In this document: piece by piece, positions 36,266-45,071 of the stretch
Layout of the letters: every line of letters begins with the position of its first letter
Position numbering within the stretch: position 1 is the first letter of the stretch
Origin: Dulcicalothrix desertica PCC 7102
Lineage (GTDB): Bacteria > Cyanobacteriota > Cyanobacteriia > Cyanobacteriales > Nostocaceae
Length of the DNA: 64,000 nucleotides
NCBI RefSeq assembly: GCF_003991905.1
Contig: NZ_RSCL01000019.1
Span: 46,329 to 110,328, forward strand
Reading direction: 5' to 3'
Program-made: the position numbers and the translations under genes
Notes under the pieces: generated by a model
What the model was told of the DNA's origin: nothing
What the model saw: only the letters and a program-made list of their open reading frames with translations
Database searches by the model: none

Positions 36266-36958
36266 ATGCTCAGAAATATTTCACGCTTTTGGTTACGTCA
36301 TATACATCCGCGTTTAGTCACTTTAATTGCGACTCTTGGTACATTTGGTCTCGCTGTTTGTTTAATAATTTTATTCATTGTAGCCAAGTTAGCAGAAGAA
36401 GTTTTAGAGAAAGAAGCTTTCAAGTTTGATACAAATTTTCTACTGTGGTTACATCAATTTAGTAATCCTGGTCTTGACAAGCTAATGTTGTTCATCACTA
36501 ATCTAGGCAGTCCAACTACAGTAGTAATAGTAACTTTTATTACTTTAGCTATTCTGTGGTGGCGCCGCTATCGTTTAGAGATAATGATATTTATACTTAC
36601 TTGTTTAGGTGGGCTAATTTTAAATACAGGTTTAAAGTTATTTTTCTCAAAACCTCGTCCACAGCTTTGGAATCAACTAGTAACAGAGAAATCTTTTAGT
36701 TTCCCCAGTGGTCATGCAATTGGTTCGATGGTTTTATATGGTTTTATTGCTTACCTATTAGCTTTTCACTATCCTAAATTTTCTATACTTACCTATACGA
36801 TAGCCGTAATTTTAATTGGCGCCATTGGTTTGAGTCGATTATATCTAGGAGTTCACTGGCCTACAGATATAATAGCAGGCTATGGAGTTGGATTCTTGTG
36901 GCTGACAATATGTATTACAATGTTGAAACTACAACGCATGAGACAAGCTAGTTTATAA
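36266..36958 (+). CDS. PAP2-family lipid phosphatase
   Basis: The 230-residue membrane protein has the three phosphatase motifs KLFFSKPRP (residues about 130), PSGHAIGS and SRLYLGVHWPTDIIAG, with the catalytic His of the last two. Five to six hydrophobic helices surround them. Such enzymes hydrolyse undecaprenyl pyrophosphate or phosphatidate at the membrane surface. A metal-regulon box lies upstream; why a lipid phosphatase would belong there is not clear, perhaps envelope repair. Confidence 0.88.
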   Translation: MLRNISRFWLRHIHPRLVTLIATLGTFGLAVCLIILFIVAKLAEEVLEKEAFKFDTNFLLWLHQFSNPGLDKLMLFITNLGSPTTVVIVTFITLAILWWRRYRLEIMIFILTCLGGLILNTGLKLFFSKPRPQLWNQLVTEKSFSFPSGHAIGSMVLYGFIAYLLAFHYPKFSILTYTIAVILIGAIGLSRLYLGVHWPTDIIAGYGVGFLWLTICITMLKLQRMRQASL

Positions 36959-36963
36959 AAAAA

Positions 36964-37062
36964 TATCGCAGAACATTATGACATTATTATAATTGGTACG
37001 GGAGCAGGTGGAGGAACACTAGCGTATCGATTGGCGCCAACAGTAAACCAATTGAACTACCA
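36964..37062 (+). pseudogene. GMC oxidoreductase N-terminal remnant
   Basis: The frame reads EHYDIIIIGTGAGGGTLAYR LAPT, the FAD-binding Rossmann motif that opens GMC-type oxidoreductases. It then passes into unrelated sequence. The rest of the roughly 500-residue enzyme is gone. Confidence 0.7.
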
Positions 37063-37115
37063 AGGCACTACAGTTGGGAAGAACTACAGGCACTATCAAA
37101 ACCTCAAAATATATA

Positions 37116-37907
37116 ATGGCAGCAATGGACTCTAAAAGCAGTTATTCTTATTTCCTAACTCCCCAACCGTGTAATCCGCACCATCCGCTATTTATATTTT
37201 TGCCAGGGATGGATGAAACTGGAAACGAACTGATGCGTATTCAAACAGCAGGTTTAGAAACTGCTTTTGATGTTCGTTGTTTTGTAATTCCACCAGATAA
37301 CCTAACCAATTGCGACAACATGGCTCTTGAAGTGGTATCTTTAACTGAGATAGAATTAGCAAAAATACCACGCTCAGATATTTACCTTTGTGGCGAATCA
37401 TTTGGTTGTTGTTTAGCACTGAAGGTTTTAGAAAGATACCCCAATTATTTTACAAAGATTATTTTAATTAACTCTGCATCTTCGTTTAATCGGGTACCTT
37501 GGCTCAAGTTCGGCTGACTTTTATTTGCTTTTACACCTACTTTTTTTTATAAAATCTCATCATTTGCAGCTTTACCTTTCCTAGCTCATTTAAAGAAACT
37601 TTCATTTGCTGCTAGGCAAGCGTTACTAAATTCAACTCGTTCGGCGCCGAAAAAAACAGCGAATCAGCGTCTATCTTTAATGAGAGAGTTTGATATGAAC
37701 GAAAAAAAACTATCTCAAATTACCCAGCCTGTGTTGTTAATTGCTAGTAAAGGAGATCGGCTTTTACCTTCAATTGCAGAGGCGCAACGTTTAGCATCTA
37801 TTTTTCCAAATTCTCATTTAATAACTTTACCTCATAGCGGTCATGCTTGTTTAGTGGAAGCTGACGTTAATCTATACAAAATCTTAATAGAGGAGAAATT
37901 TATTTAA
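37116..37907 (+). pseudogene. alpha/beta hydrolase gene with in-frame TGA
   Basis: From the ATG at 37116 the product reads to WLKFG and stops at TGA (37515-37517). The same frame then continues LLFAFTPTFFYKISSFAALP to the end at 37907. All parts of an alpha/beta hydrolase are present: LFIFLPGMDETG, nucleophile elbow CGESFGCC, Asp in SKGDRLLP and His in HSGHACLVE. A single TGG-to-TGA or CGA-to-TGA change explains the stop. The substrate is unknown. Confidence 0.75.
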
Positions 37908-37909
37908 TT

Positions 37910-38062
37910 ATGTCTGATATTGAAATTTCTGACGAACGTATGCGCGCGCTTGTATGTTCAGATAGCTCACTTCAGAAACTTACTAATGGCGCCGTTCATA
38001 ATGAAAGTCCAGTTTACTTACAAGTCATTTGGTACAAACAGAATTTGTATACGGAAGTTTGA
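37910..38062 (+). pseudogene. short acidic peptide gene, probably a fragment
   Basis: GGAG lies before the ATG. The 50 residues (starting MSDIEISDERMRALVCSD) match nothing I recognise, and the 3' end overlaps the His-rich frame at 38029. The reading switches to that frame, so these two may once have been one gene. Confidence 0.35.
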
Positions 38063-38304
38063 TTGGTTTGGTATTGCTAGCCATTGTGCAAATTATTTTT
38101 TACCCATACCAGCATTCTCACGAACACTTTCATTATCCGGTTTCGCACTCACACGAACATAGTCACGATGAACACCATCACCATGAGCATTCCGAAGGAA
38201 TTTCTTTAAGCGAATCTCATGCTCATTTTCACTCACACACAGCGACTACTTATCACACCCACTCTCATTCTCACGCTGATATTCATCATCATAGCCACAA
38301 TTAA
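38029..38304 (+). CDS. His-rich single-pass membrane protein
   Basis: One hydrophobic helix (SLIGLVLLAIVQIIFY) is followed by about 60 residues in which His makes up close to 40 percent, often as HSH, HDEHHHHEH and HTHSHSH. Such tails bind Zn, Ni, Co or Cu. The 91-residue product may be a metal buffer, or the N-terminal piece of a larger metal permease. It overlaps the preceding 50-codon frame by 34 bases in another frame and has no clear ribosome-binding site, so the true start is uncertain. Confidence 0.55.
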   Translation: MVQTEFVYGSLIGLVLLAIVQIIFYPYQHSHEHFHYPVSHSHEHSHDEHHHHEHSEGISLSESHAHFHSHTATTYHTHSHSHADIHHHSHN

Positions 38305-38365
38305 TAAATACAAAATAGACAAGAGTACAAATGAGTAAATTTTAATTTTTGTAAACTCACCAAAA

Positions 38366-38382
38366 TTTCATCCTAATTTCAT
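38366..38382 (+). promoter_or_regulatory. TTTCAT-N5-TTTCAT box upstream of the DUF2808 pair
   Basis: Perfect hexamers are followed by CGCTACCTGTCACACTTATG and AAGTAAAGG, a close match to the extended consensus. Confidence 0.8.
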
Positions 38383-38471
38383 CGCTACCTGTCACACTTA
38401 TGAAGTAAAGGTTCACAAACACAAAATGAATCTTGCGGCTAGTTGATATAGTTATCATGTATACATCTGAG

Positions 38472-38948
38472 ATGAAGACAAGAGTGAGTTATACGGGCGC
38501 ACTGCTAATTAGTTTAGTTATACTGGCAAATGTTAACTACGCTTTTGCTAAAACTGATGATAATCAATCGTCAACTATTGATAATCAATTTCAACTTTTT
38601 ACGAATAGCTGGCGCCTTGTCAAACATAGTTTTCAATTGCATATCCCCAAAAATGATAAACCACTTTCTCAATTAATTATTGAGACTCCATCTACTGTCG
38701 CTGTAAGTAGTGATATTGAAGTAATAGATACTACAGGTCAGAAAGTGGATATCAATATTTCCACGAATGGGAAACAAATTATTATAGACTTTCCTGACAA
38801 GGTAATCCAGAATACTAAACTTTTAGTTAATCTTAACCGAGTTCAACAACCAACATCTGGCGCAGCTTCTGTTTATAAGCTATCAGCTAAAGTTGTTGGT
38901 AGCGATACAGAAATTCCAATGGGTGTAGCTACATTCAAAACTTTTTAG
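38472..38948 (+). CDS. DUF2808 exported protein, paralogue 3
   Basis: The ATG at 38472 opens a good signal peptide (MKTRVSYTGALLISLVILAN, cleaved after NYAFA); ATG 38457 and TTG 38433 are longer alternatives. The 158-residue product has the DUF2808 core: HSFQLHIPKNDKPLSQLIIE, IEVIDTTGQKVDINIS and AASVYKLSAKVVGSDTEIPM. It lies 78 bases before paralogue 4 in the same direction, and the only full promoter box is upstream of this gene, so the two are probably co-transcribed. Confidence 0.85.
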   Translation: MKTRVSYTGALLISLVILANVNYAFAKTDDNQSSTIDNQFQLFTNSWRLVKHSFQLHIPKNDKPLSQLIIETPSTVAVSSDIEVIDTTGQKVDINISTNGKQIIIDFPDKVIQNTKLLVNLNRVQQPTSGAASVYKLSAKVVGSDTEIPMGVATFKTF

Positions 38949-39026
38949 TCTTCGTACTTCTTAGGTAACTGGATTTCATCTAAAAAAAACATCAGTATTA
39001 ATTAAACAACACACTAAAGAGCTACT

Positions 39027-39521
39027 ATGAAAAAATCCTTGATTAGCACTACTCTTGTATGTGCTATCTTTGCTGCACTTATCATTCCTTCCATACCTGC
39101 AAGTGCTAGTTATGACAACGGTATACTTCCCCATGTTGATGGTAATTATCAATTCCCTCAAACAAAATGGAGTAATGTCAGACACACCTTACGAGTACAT
39201 ATTCCTAAAAATAGTCAGAGTATATCTCAAATTAGTATTGCAGTCCCAGAAACTATTAACTGGAGTAACAAGCTTAAAGATGTCGTCGTTAGTGGAAATA
39301 ATGGGCAAAAAGTTAATGCTAACATTTCTATAAATGAGAAGACTATCATACTAGCATTTAACGAGCCAGTATCTCCTAACAGCAAGTTAGAAATTGATAT
39401 CAAAAATATTAGACAGCCTCTTCGTGGCAACGGTCCAGTTTACCGTTTATTTGCTAAATCTGTGAATAGTGATACAAGTATACAAATAGGTATAGCAAGA
39501 TTTCGTGTCAATAATAATTAG
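39027..39521 (+). CDS. DUF2808 exported protein, paralogue 4
   Basis: The 164-residue product has a signal peptide ending PASASY, and the core HTLRVHIPKNSQSISQISIA, VVVSGNNGQKVNANIS and GNGPVYRLFAKSVNSDTSI. It is most similar to paralogue 1 at 21405 (shared YxNGILPHVDGNYQFPxxxW versus GALPYISGNHNFPPNRW). A single TTTCAT half-site lies upstream, and the gene probably depends on the promoter at 38366. Confidence 0.85.
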   Translation: MKKSLISTTLVCAIFAALIIPSIPASASYDNGILPHVDGNYQFPQTKWSNVRHTLRVHIPKNSQSISQISIAVPETINWSNKLKDVVVSGNNGQKVNANISINEKTIILAFNEPVSPNSKLEIDIKNIRQPLRGNGPVYRLFAKSVNSDTSIQIGIARFRVNNN

Positions 39522-39641
39522 TATAAATACTATTTAGACGTGTAACTAATTGTTCCTTTGTATTATTATATCTTGAGAAATGAACACTGATTGCCGTTTT
39601 AGATAGCGACAGCCAGCGTTCATCTATCATAAGTGAGTTAC

Positions 39642-39995
39642 TTATGCAGCCATTGCTTTCGCCATTTGTCGGCAAGAATCTGCACATCGACGGCAAGATT
39701 GAGCGCAGCGTTTGCAATGTTCGCTGTTATGTTTTTCGCACTCTGTAGCACAGCGGTCACAAGCTTCAGCACAGACACTACACATTTGAGCATGAAGAGC
39801 GGAATTACGAGACATGAAACGCGCGCAAAGGGTACAAGTATCAGCACAATCTTGGCATAGCTTGATACATTGAACCATCATTTTTACCATGTCGCTATTT
39901 AAGCAAGCACTTGCACAATATTCGCAGTCACGCAAGCAATCAAGACAGTTTTGAATGCAGGTTTCAAGCTGGGATTGATGAGTTGTTGTAGTCAT
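39642..39995 (-). CDS. four-helix-bundle copper storage protein (Csp/DUF326 type)
   Basis: The 117-residue protein contains 21 cysteines spaced along four predicted helices in CxxxC, CxxC and CxxxxC patterns (CIQNCLDCLRDCEYCASAC; MCSVCAEACDRCATEC; CKRCAQSCRRCADSC). This is the pattern of Csp proteins, which hold many Cu(I) ions in the bundle core. No signal peptide is present, so it resembles the cytosolic type (Csp3-like). It is divergent from gor, with two TTTCAT boxes between them facing gor. It would buffer Cu(I) inside the cell alongside the exporters here. Confidence 0.9.
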   Translation of the reverse strand: MTTTTHQSQLETCIQNCLDCLRDCEYCASACLNSDMVKMMVQCIKLCQDCADTCTLCARFMSRNSALHAQMCSVCAEACDRCATECEKHNSEHCKRCAQSCRRCADSCRQMAKAMAA

Positions 39996-40130
39996 AATTT
40001 GACTCCTAAATTGATAAATTTTGCATGAGACAGTATTTATGCCTCCTTGCCGCTACAGTAAGAAATTGCTAGCTATAGTTACGTCTTCCTAATGGCATAA
40101 GAAATATTTGTTACGAATGGAATAGAAAAA

Positions 40131-40147
40131 TTTCATGCTGATTTCAT
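40131..40147 (+). promoter_or_regulatory. TTTCAT-N5-TTTCAT box, distal to gor
   Basis: This is the first of two tandem boxes in the csp-gor divergent region, 11-base phase, 129 bases before gor. Confidence 0.75.
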
Positions 40148-40199
40148 TTGTGTATGTATAACTATTTATTTTAGATTTTTTGTCGTTTCGGTAACAGGA

Positions 40200-40216
40200 T
40201 TTCATGTTGATTTCAT
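40200..40216 (+). promoter_or_regulatory. TTTCAT-N5-TTTCAT box, proximal to gor
   Basis: This second box is 60 bases before the gor start, followed by GAAAAGTAGATATATAGGG, with a TATA-like -10. Confidence 0.78.
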
Positions 40217-41404
40217 TTCAATGTGGAAAAGTAGATATATAGGGAACAACATTATTATAAGCAGGGTTAATAGTTATGAGCTTTGATTATGACTTATTTG
40301 TAATTGGCGCCGGACCAGGAGGAGTTTCTGCTGCTAGACTTGCAGCTACTCATGGCGCAAGGGTGGCAATTGCAGAACGAGATAAGGTCGGCGGAACCTG
40401 CGTGATTCATGGCTGTATTCCAGAGAAACTGATGGTTTATGCTGCTAGTTTTTCTCAGGTTTTTGATGATGCTGACGAATATGGCTGGGGCAAAGTTCAA
40501 CGTCGCGTTAATTGGCCACAATTTATGGCAGCGAAAGATAAGGCTATTGAGCATCTGAGCCAGTTACATATTCAACACCTTAATGAAGCAGGAGTAGAAC
40601 TAATTTACGGACAAACTAAATTTTTAGATGCTCATACTTTAGATGTTGGAGGACGTAAAATTACAGCTGACAAAATTTTGATAGCGGTAGGTGCTGAAGC
40701 TGTCAAGCCAAACATCGCGGGAATTCAATATGCCATTACATCACGTGAAATGTTTGAATTAAAGCAGCAACCTGAGCATTTAGCAGTTATTGGCAGCGAC
40801 CAGATAGCTGTAAAGTTTGCTGGAAGCATGAATGGTTTAATTTCAAAAGTGACTTTAATCGTGCCAGAAGACCTTGTTCTACCGAATCGTGATCAAGATA
40901 TTCAGACTACGGTTCAAGAAAGTATGATTAAGAATGGAATTCAAGTTTTATGCAATACTAATGTCGAAAAAATTGAACAAGTAAAAGATGGTTTACGGTT
41001 GACTTTATCAGGAGATAACCAAGATACCATAACTGTAAACACCGTTCTTTGCGTTACAGATCGTGTTCCTAATTTGAGTGGTCTAGATTTGGAAAAAGGG
41101 GAGCATCCAGTTTTGGCAGAAACACCAAAACGAGCGGGCGCCAATAGATAATTACTCTAATCTTAAATATAGTTCGTTATAATACTCACTACACATACTA
41201 CAAAATTAGTTTAAACCTTACTCAACTTTACGAATTTAATTAATAATTATTCTCAATATCTACTAAATATTAACTAAAACAAAAATACTAACAAAAACAA
41301 TATTCAACACAAGCGGAGGTTATAAGCTAAAGCTTATAACGACGCCACGGCGCCTATAATTAAATTCATAAATCCTTGATATTGTAAAATGTTTTGGAAG
41401 CTGA

Positions 41405-41640
41405 CGCTTGAAGAAGGCAGAAGCCTTCATATCAGAGGGCTTTTATGAACTTTTTCGTTGGGGATTCTAACCCCAACCTTCATGTCCCTACGCGCGGAAA
41501 TTGTAAGCACCGGGTGCGAAGGTAGAGTTTTATACCCTTGTTCAACGCAGGTTACGGGCAGAGAATAGGAGCTAGATTCACGAATGACAAATGCCTCCTA
41601 TCAAGAGCCTTCTTGATAAAAATATCTTAATTATGAGATA
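41405..41640 (+). other. hairpin-rich noncoding segment inside the ISKra4-like element
   Basis: Four stems can be drawn in order: GAAGGC-AGAA-GCCTTC (about 41415), GTTGGGG-ATTCTA-ACCCCAAC (about 41457), AGGAG...CTCCT (about 41567-41600) and TATCAAGA-GCCT-TCTTGATA (about 41598-41617) followed by AAAA. No reading frame runs through it. It ends about 35 bases before the transposase start. It may be a structured RNA or leader; I cannot assign a class. Confidence 0.45.
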
Positions 41641-41675
41641 ATGCTGACAATCAGTAAAAGCGTGCATAAACCATT

Positions 41676-42743
41676 ATGAACCAAGATAAATTAGAACGCC
41701 TTAATGCTTGCCTAAAAGAAGTTGCAAAAATATTGTATGAAGAAGCAGATAAAACTAATTTGACAGACCTTGAAGGTATAGAAAAAACTGTACGTAGTCA
41801 AGTTTTAGAGTATGTAAGTCCAGAAATAGCCCTTTTTTTATTGAAGAAACAACTGGAACAAAAATAGGTAAGAAAAGGAAAATTAAAAGTGTTGTTGGAG
41901 AACTTAAATTAAAATCGAAGCAATTAGAAAAACTTGGATTAAAGCCAAGAAGTAGATTAAGCCCATTGCTTCAAAAGTTGTGTTTAAGAATATCGGCGAA
42001 TGAATCATACCAGAATGCAGAAATAGAGCTTGAAGCACAAACGGGTATTAAAGTTGGGCATTCAACACAACAAAAACTAGTTTTAGAATCTGAATTTCAA
42101 TTGCCACAAGCAAAACAAAGTATTTCAGAAGTCAGTGTAGATGGGGGTAAAGTAAGGCTACGTGGACAACCTGCATATGGCTTTGACTGGAAAGATTATA
42201 AGGCGGTTCGTCTTCAAGGAATTCCCGACTGCAGCGTTTTTTCATGATAACCAATCATTAATTGATTATGTCAACAGTCAGCCATTAGTAAATCCATTAG
42301 TTTGTTTAGGAGATGGGCACGACGGAGTTTGGAATCTAGCCAGAGAATTAGGGACAGCCGAGTTTCAGCGATTGGAAATATTAGATTGGTACCACTTAAA
42401 AGAAAATCTTTATAAAGTTGGTGGTTCTTTAAAACGTTTAAAAGCTGCTGAGACTCTTTTATGGCAAGGTTCTGTTGATGAAACTAAAGCTTTATTTATG
42501 GGTTTAAAGGGCAAACAAGCGAAAAACTTTATTGCCTATATTGACAAGCATAAATCAAGGATTGTCAATTACGCTTATTATCAAGCTGAAGGAATATCTT
42601 CTATTGGTTCTGGAGCCGTAGAATCTGCAATTAAACAAATCGGAAGAAGAATTAAAATTTCTGGGGCAAAGTGGAATATTGGGAGTGTTAACCAAATTTT
42701 AGGAGTGCGTTGCGCCTATTTAAACGGTTTACTTAACATTTGA
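41676..42743 (+). pseudogene. ISKra4-family transposase, frameshifted
   Basis: Three pieces in different frames are seen: residues starting MNQDKLERLNACLKEVAKIL (41676-41867), a middle part from GKLKVL/VVGELKLKSKQLEKLG to VRLQGIPDCSVF (to 42247), and the C-terminal part (42230-42743) with LGDGHDGVWNLARELG and SIGSGAVESAIKQIGRRIKI. The last motif is characteristic of ISKra4 transposases. At least two frameshifts (near 41866 and 42228) inactivate it unless programmed shifting is used. Confidence 0.85.
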
Positions 42744-43957
42744 ATTTAATCTTTATAACAGCCCAGAAGCATGAGCGTTACTGCACACTGGTATTCATAA
42801 AATATAGAAATATTGCAAACAAATCATGATGCTGTATTGTTATTTTACAGTATCAACAGATTCTTATGCTTTGATTTCAGGCGCCGTGGCGTCGTTACAA
42901 GCTGAAGCTTATAACCTCCGCTTTGTGTTGAATATAGTTTTTGTTAGTATTATTTTTTGGTTAATATTTAGTATATATTGAAAATAATTATTAATTAGAT
43001 GTGTAAAATTGAGTAAGGTTTGAGTTAATTTTGTAGTATTTGTGGTGAGTATTATAACTAACTATGCTTGAAATTAGAGTACTTATCTCTCGGCACCCGC
43101 TCGTTTTGGTGTTTCTGCCAAAACTGGATGCTCCCGGAAAAAGCAGGTATAGAAGTAAAACAAGAGGCGATTGCAGTAGATGAATATAGCTGTACCTCTC
43201 AAAGAAACATTTTTGCAGTTGGAGATTGTACTAATCGACCACATTGGACTCCTGTCGCAATCGCTTCTGGTCGCGCCTTTGCAAATACCGTATTTGCTAA
43301 TCAGCCTCGAACCGTAAATTTGGAGTGTATTCCCTTAGCACTTTCTTCTCTACCAGAAGCTGCTACCATTGGCTTGACTGAAGCTGAAGCAATAGATAGA
43401 TATGGGGAATCTGTACGCTGCTATCGCTCAAGTTTCCAGCCTCTTTTCGATAGTATTGCTGAACCAGAGCATAAAATTTTAATTAAATTAGTAGTAGATG
43501 GTAACTCAAACTTAGTGCTAGGCGCCCATATGGTAGGTGAATATGCTGCCGAGATTATTGAATGTCTTGGACTTGCTATTCGGAAGGGTGCTACCAAGAA
43601 AGATTTCGATACAACAATTGGTATTCATCCTTCGGCAGCGGAAGAGTTCTTTACTCTCAAAAATTAAACTACTTGTAAATCAAGAAACACTTGACCCAAA
43701 AAATACTGAATATACTTATCATAATTTAATGCCCCAGCCACAGGCGCCTATAAAAAATTTGCAAAAATGTAAATAGTATCTTTAACGATAAATAATCACT
43801 ATAAATTCTGTAAATTTTCTAATTAATCAGTTAGAAATTCACTTGTTGTTGATTCTCAGAAAGAATTATTACAGAAATAGTTACAAATTTACTGACATTT
43901 CTAACGACTTAAAATTTTCTAAACTCGTTATAAATTTAGTCCCAAAATATCAGCCAA

Positions 43958-44119
43958 TTAGTCGTTATTTTCGGCCCCACAAATAACCGCACAAATCGCA
44001 ATCGTAATTATATCTATCAACTTGTGTCGCTTAGTACGTTCTATTCTTGGGCCTTTTATATTTTCAAAAAAATCCGATATTGTTCGCTTTTGTTTCGGTT
44101 CCATTATTAAATCAGTCAT
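43958..44119 (-). pseudogene. ISAs1-family transposase N-terminal fragment
   Basis: 53 residues read MTDLIMEPKQKRTISDFFEN, then the typical DPR-like motif as GPRIERTKRHKLIDIITIAI, then CAVICGAEN. They stop where the DDE domain would begin. The surrounding 43668-44335 sequence contains no other supported gene. Confidence 0.78.
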
Positions 44120-44335
44120 AGCTGCACCTAAAAAATCTTTTTAAAGATTACCATCACATGTCCATATTATTTTCGGCGCCTGTGGCTAGGGCATAGCTAC
44201 GCCATACCCTTCGCCTTTATTTATTTGCTTGTAGTATTTATGTATTAACAGAAATTGTTATTTAATAATAATTTAATTAAATTTGAATATAGTTAAATAG
44301 TTGATTAATGGTTGATAGTTATATTTGAATGGAAT

Positions 44336-44533
44336 CTACGCTGTCGTTTGACCGCTATTCCTTGCCCAAAGCCAATTTAAGATGCGTTTGCCCTGACGAA
44401 ACCGAGGATGGCTAACTATATAATATAATACAAAATGGAGCCGTAACATTGTTCCGGTGCCAATAGCAATTCCTAAATGTGCCTCGGTTAAAACTGGTGC
44501 ATTATTTATTACATCACATACAAAGGCGGTCAC
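44336..44533 (-). pseudogene. P-type metal ATPase remnant
   Basis: The peptide FVCDVINNAPVLTEAHLGIA-IGTGT is a mutated form of the GDGINDAPALxxADxGIAIGTGTD hinge of copper/zinc P-type ATPases. The catalytic GDG has become CDV. Only about 30 residues are recognisable and the following sequence is unrelated. It hints that a CopA/PacS-like gene once stood beside flavodoxin. Confidence 0.65.
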
Positions 44534-44551
44534 AAAGACTAAAATTTTACT

Positions 44552-45061
44552 CTACAAGCCAAACTCTGACTTAAGTTTGCCAACCCAGTCTTTGATTCTT
44601 TCATCGGTTAAATCAGATTGATTATCTTCGTCAAGTGCTAAACCGACAAATTTACCGTCGCGGACACCTTTAGATTCATTGAACTCGTAACCATCTGTAG
44701 ACCAATAGCCAACCGTCTCACCACCCAGTTCTGAGATTCTTTCTTCTAAAATTCCCATCGCATCTTGGAAACTATCAGGATAACCAACTTGGTCGCCTGC
44801 TCCAAAATAAGCTACTTTTTTACCACTAAAGTTTACATTATCTAGCTCATCGTAAAAATCTTCCCAATCGCTTTGTAATTCACCTATATTCCATGTAGGA
44901 CAGCCTATAATTATATAATTATAGTTGTCAAAATCACTTGGTTCAGTTTTGGAAACATCATACAAAGATACTACTTCTCCTCCAAACTCTTTCTGAATTA
45001 TTTCAGCCTCTGTTTGAGTATTGCCTGTTTGAGTGCCGAAAAATAAAGCAATTTTAGCCAT
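44552..45061 (-). CDS. fld: flavodoxin, long-chain type
   Basis: The 169-residue protein has the FMN-phosphate loop FFGTQTGNTQTEA at its start, the FMN-stacking TWNIGELQSDW and GAGDQVGYPDSF loops, and the long-chain insertion with the ending SDLTDERIKDWVGKLKSEFG. It carries electrons from photosystem I in place of ferredoxin under iron shortage or oxidative/metal stress. It lies 10 bases downstream of the DUF305 protein gene on the same strand and probably shares its promoter. A short antisense-oriented remnant of a second copy lies near 49811. Confidence 0.93.
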   Translation of the reverse strand: MAKIALFFGTQTGNTQTEAEIIQKEFGGEVVSLYDVSKTEPSDFDNYNYIIIGCPTWNIGELQSDWEDFYDELDNVNFSGKKVAYFGAGDQVGYPDSFQDAMGILEERISELGGETVGYWSTDGYEFNESKGVRDGKFVGLALDEDNQSDLTDERIKDWVGKLKSEFGL

Positions 45062-45071
45062 TTTCTACTCC

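Larger units (their letters stand above)
41099..43135 (+). mobile_element. ISKra4-like element with ~256-bp inverted repeats
   Basis: The ends are GGGAGCATCC and GGATGCTCCC, flanked by the exact 8-bp duplication GGAAAAAG (41091-41098 and 43136-43143). The inverted repeats extend from 41099-41355 and 42880-43135, about 85 percent identical, which is very long for this family. Inside lie a hairpin-rich region and a frameshifted transposase gene, so the 2,037-bp copy is probably immobile on its own. Confidence 0.9.
40276..43667 (+). pseudogene. gor: glutathione-disulfide reductase gene interrupted by an ISKra4-like element
   Basis: Part one (to 41098) has the FAD motif VIGAGPGGVSAARLA and the redox pair CVIHGC (Cys-X4-Cys) of the reductase family. 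Part two (from 43144) has the second FAD motif IFAVGDCTNRP and the C-terminal catalytic HPSAAEEFF. Removing the element and one copy of GGAAAAAG joins the frame exactly (DLEK-AGIEVK), giving 448 residues, the normal size of glutathione reductase. The residues VIHGC-IPEKLMVYA favour Gor over mercuric reductase or lipoamide dehydrogenase. The intact enzyme would use NADPH to regenerate glutathione in the cytoplasm. Two regulon boxes precede it. As it stands only a truncated 291-residue product could be made. Confidence 0.9.

Noticed and set aside
41405-41640. group II intron
   Set aside because: No domain V-like GAGC hairpin with a GAAA tetraloop and no reverse-transcriptase frame were found.
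42162-42247. programmed frameshift in the ISKra4 transposase
   Set aside because: No slippery heptamer was seen at the junction, and another frameshift lies upstream; decay is simpler.
43068-43143. separate start of a new oxidoreductase gene at 43068
   Set aside because: The first 25 codons are terminal inverted repeat of the insertion element; the real gene part begins after 43143.
40276-43667. mercuric reductase or lipoamide dehydrogenase
   Set aside because: The redox motif is CVIHGC with a following IPEKLMVYA, and the C-terminal HPSAAEEF without a vicinal Cys pair fits glutathione reductase better.
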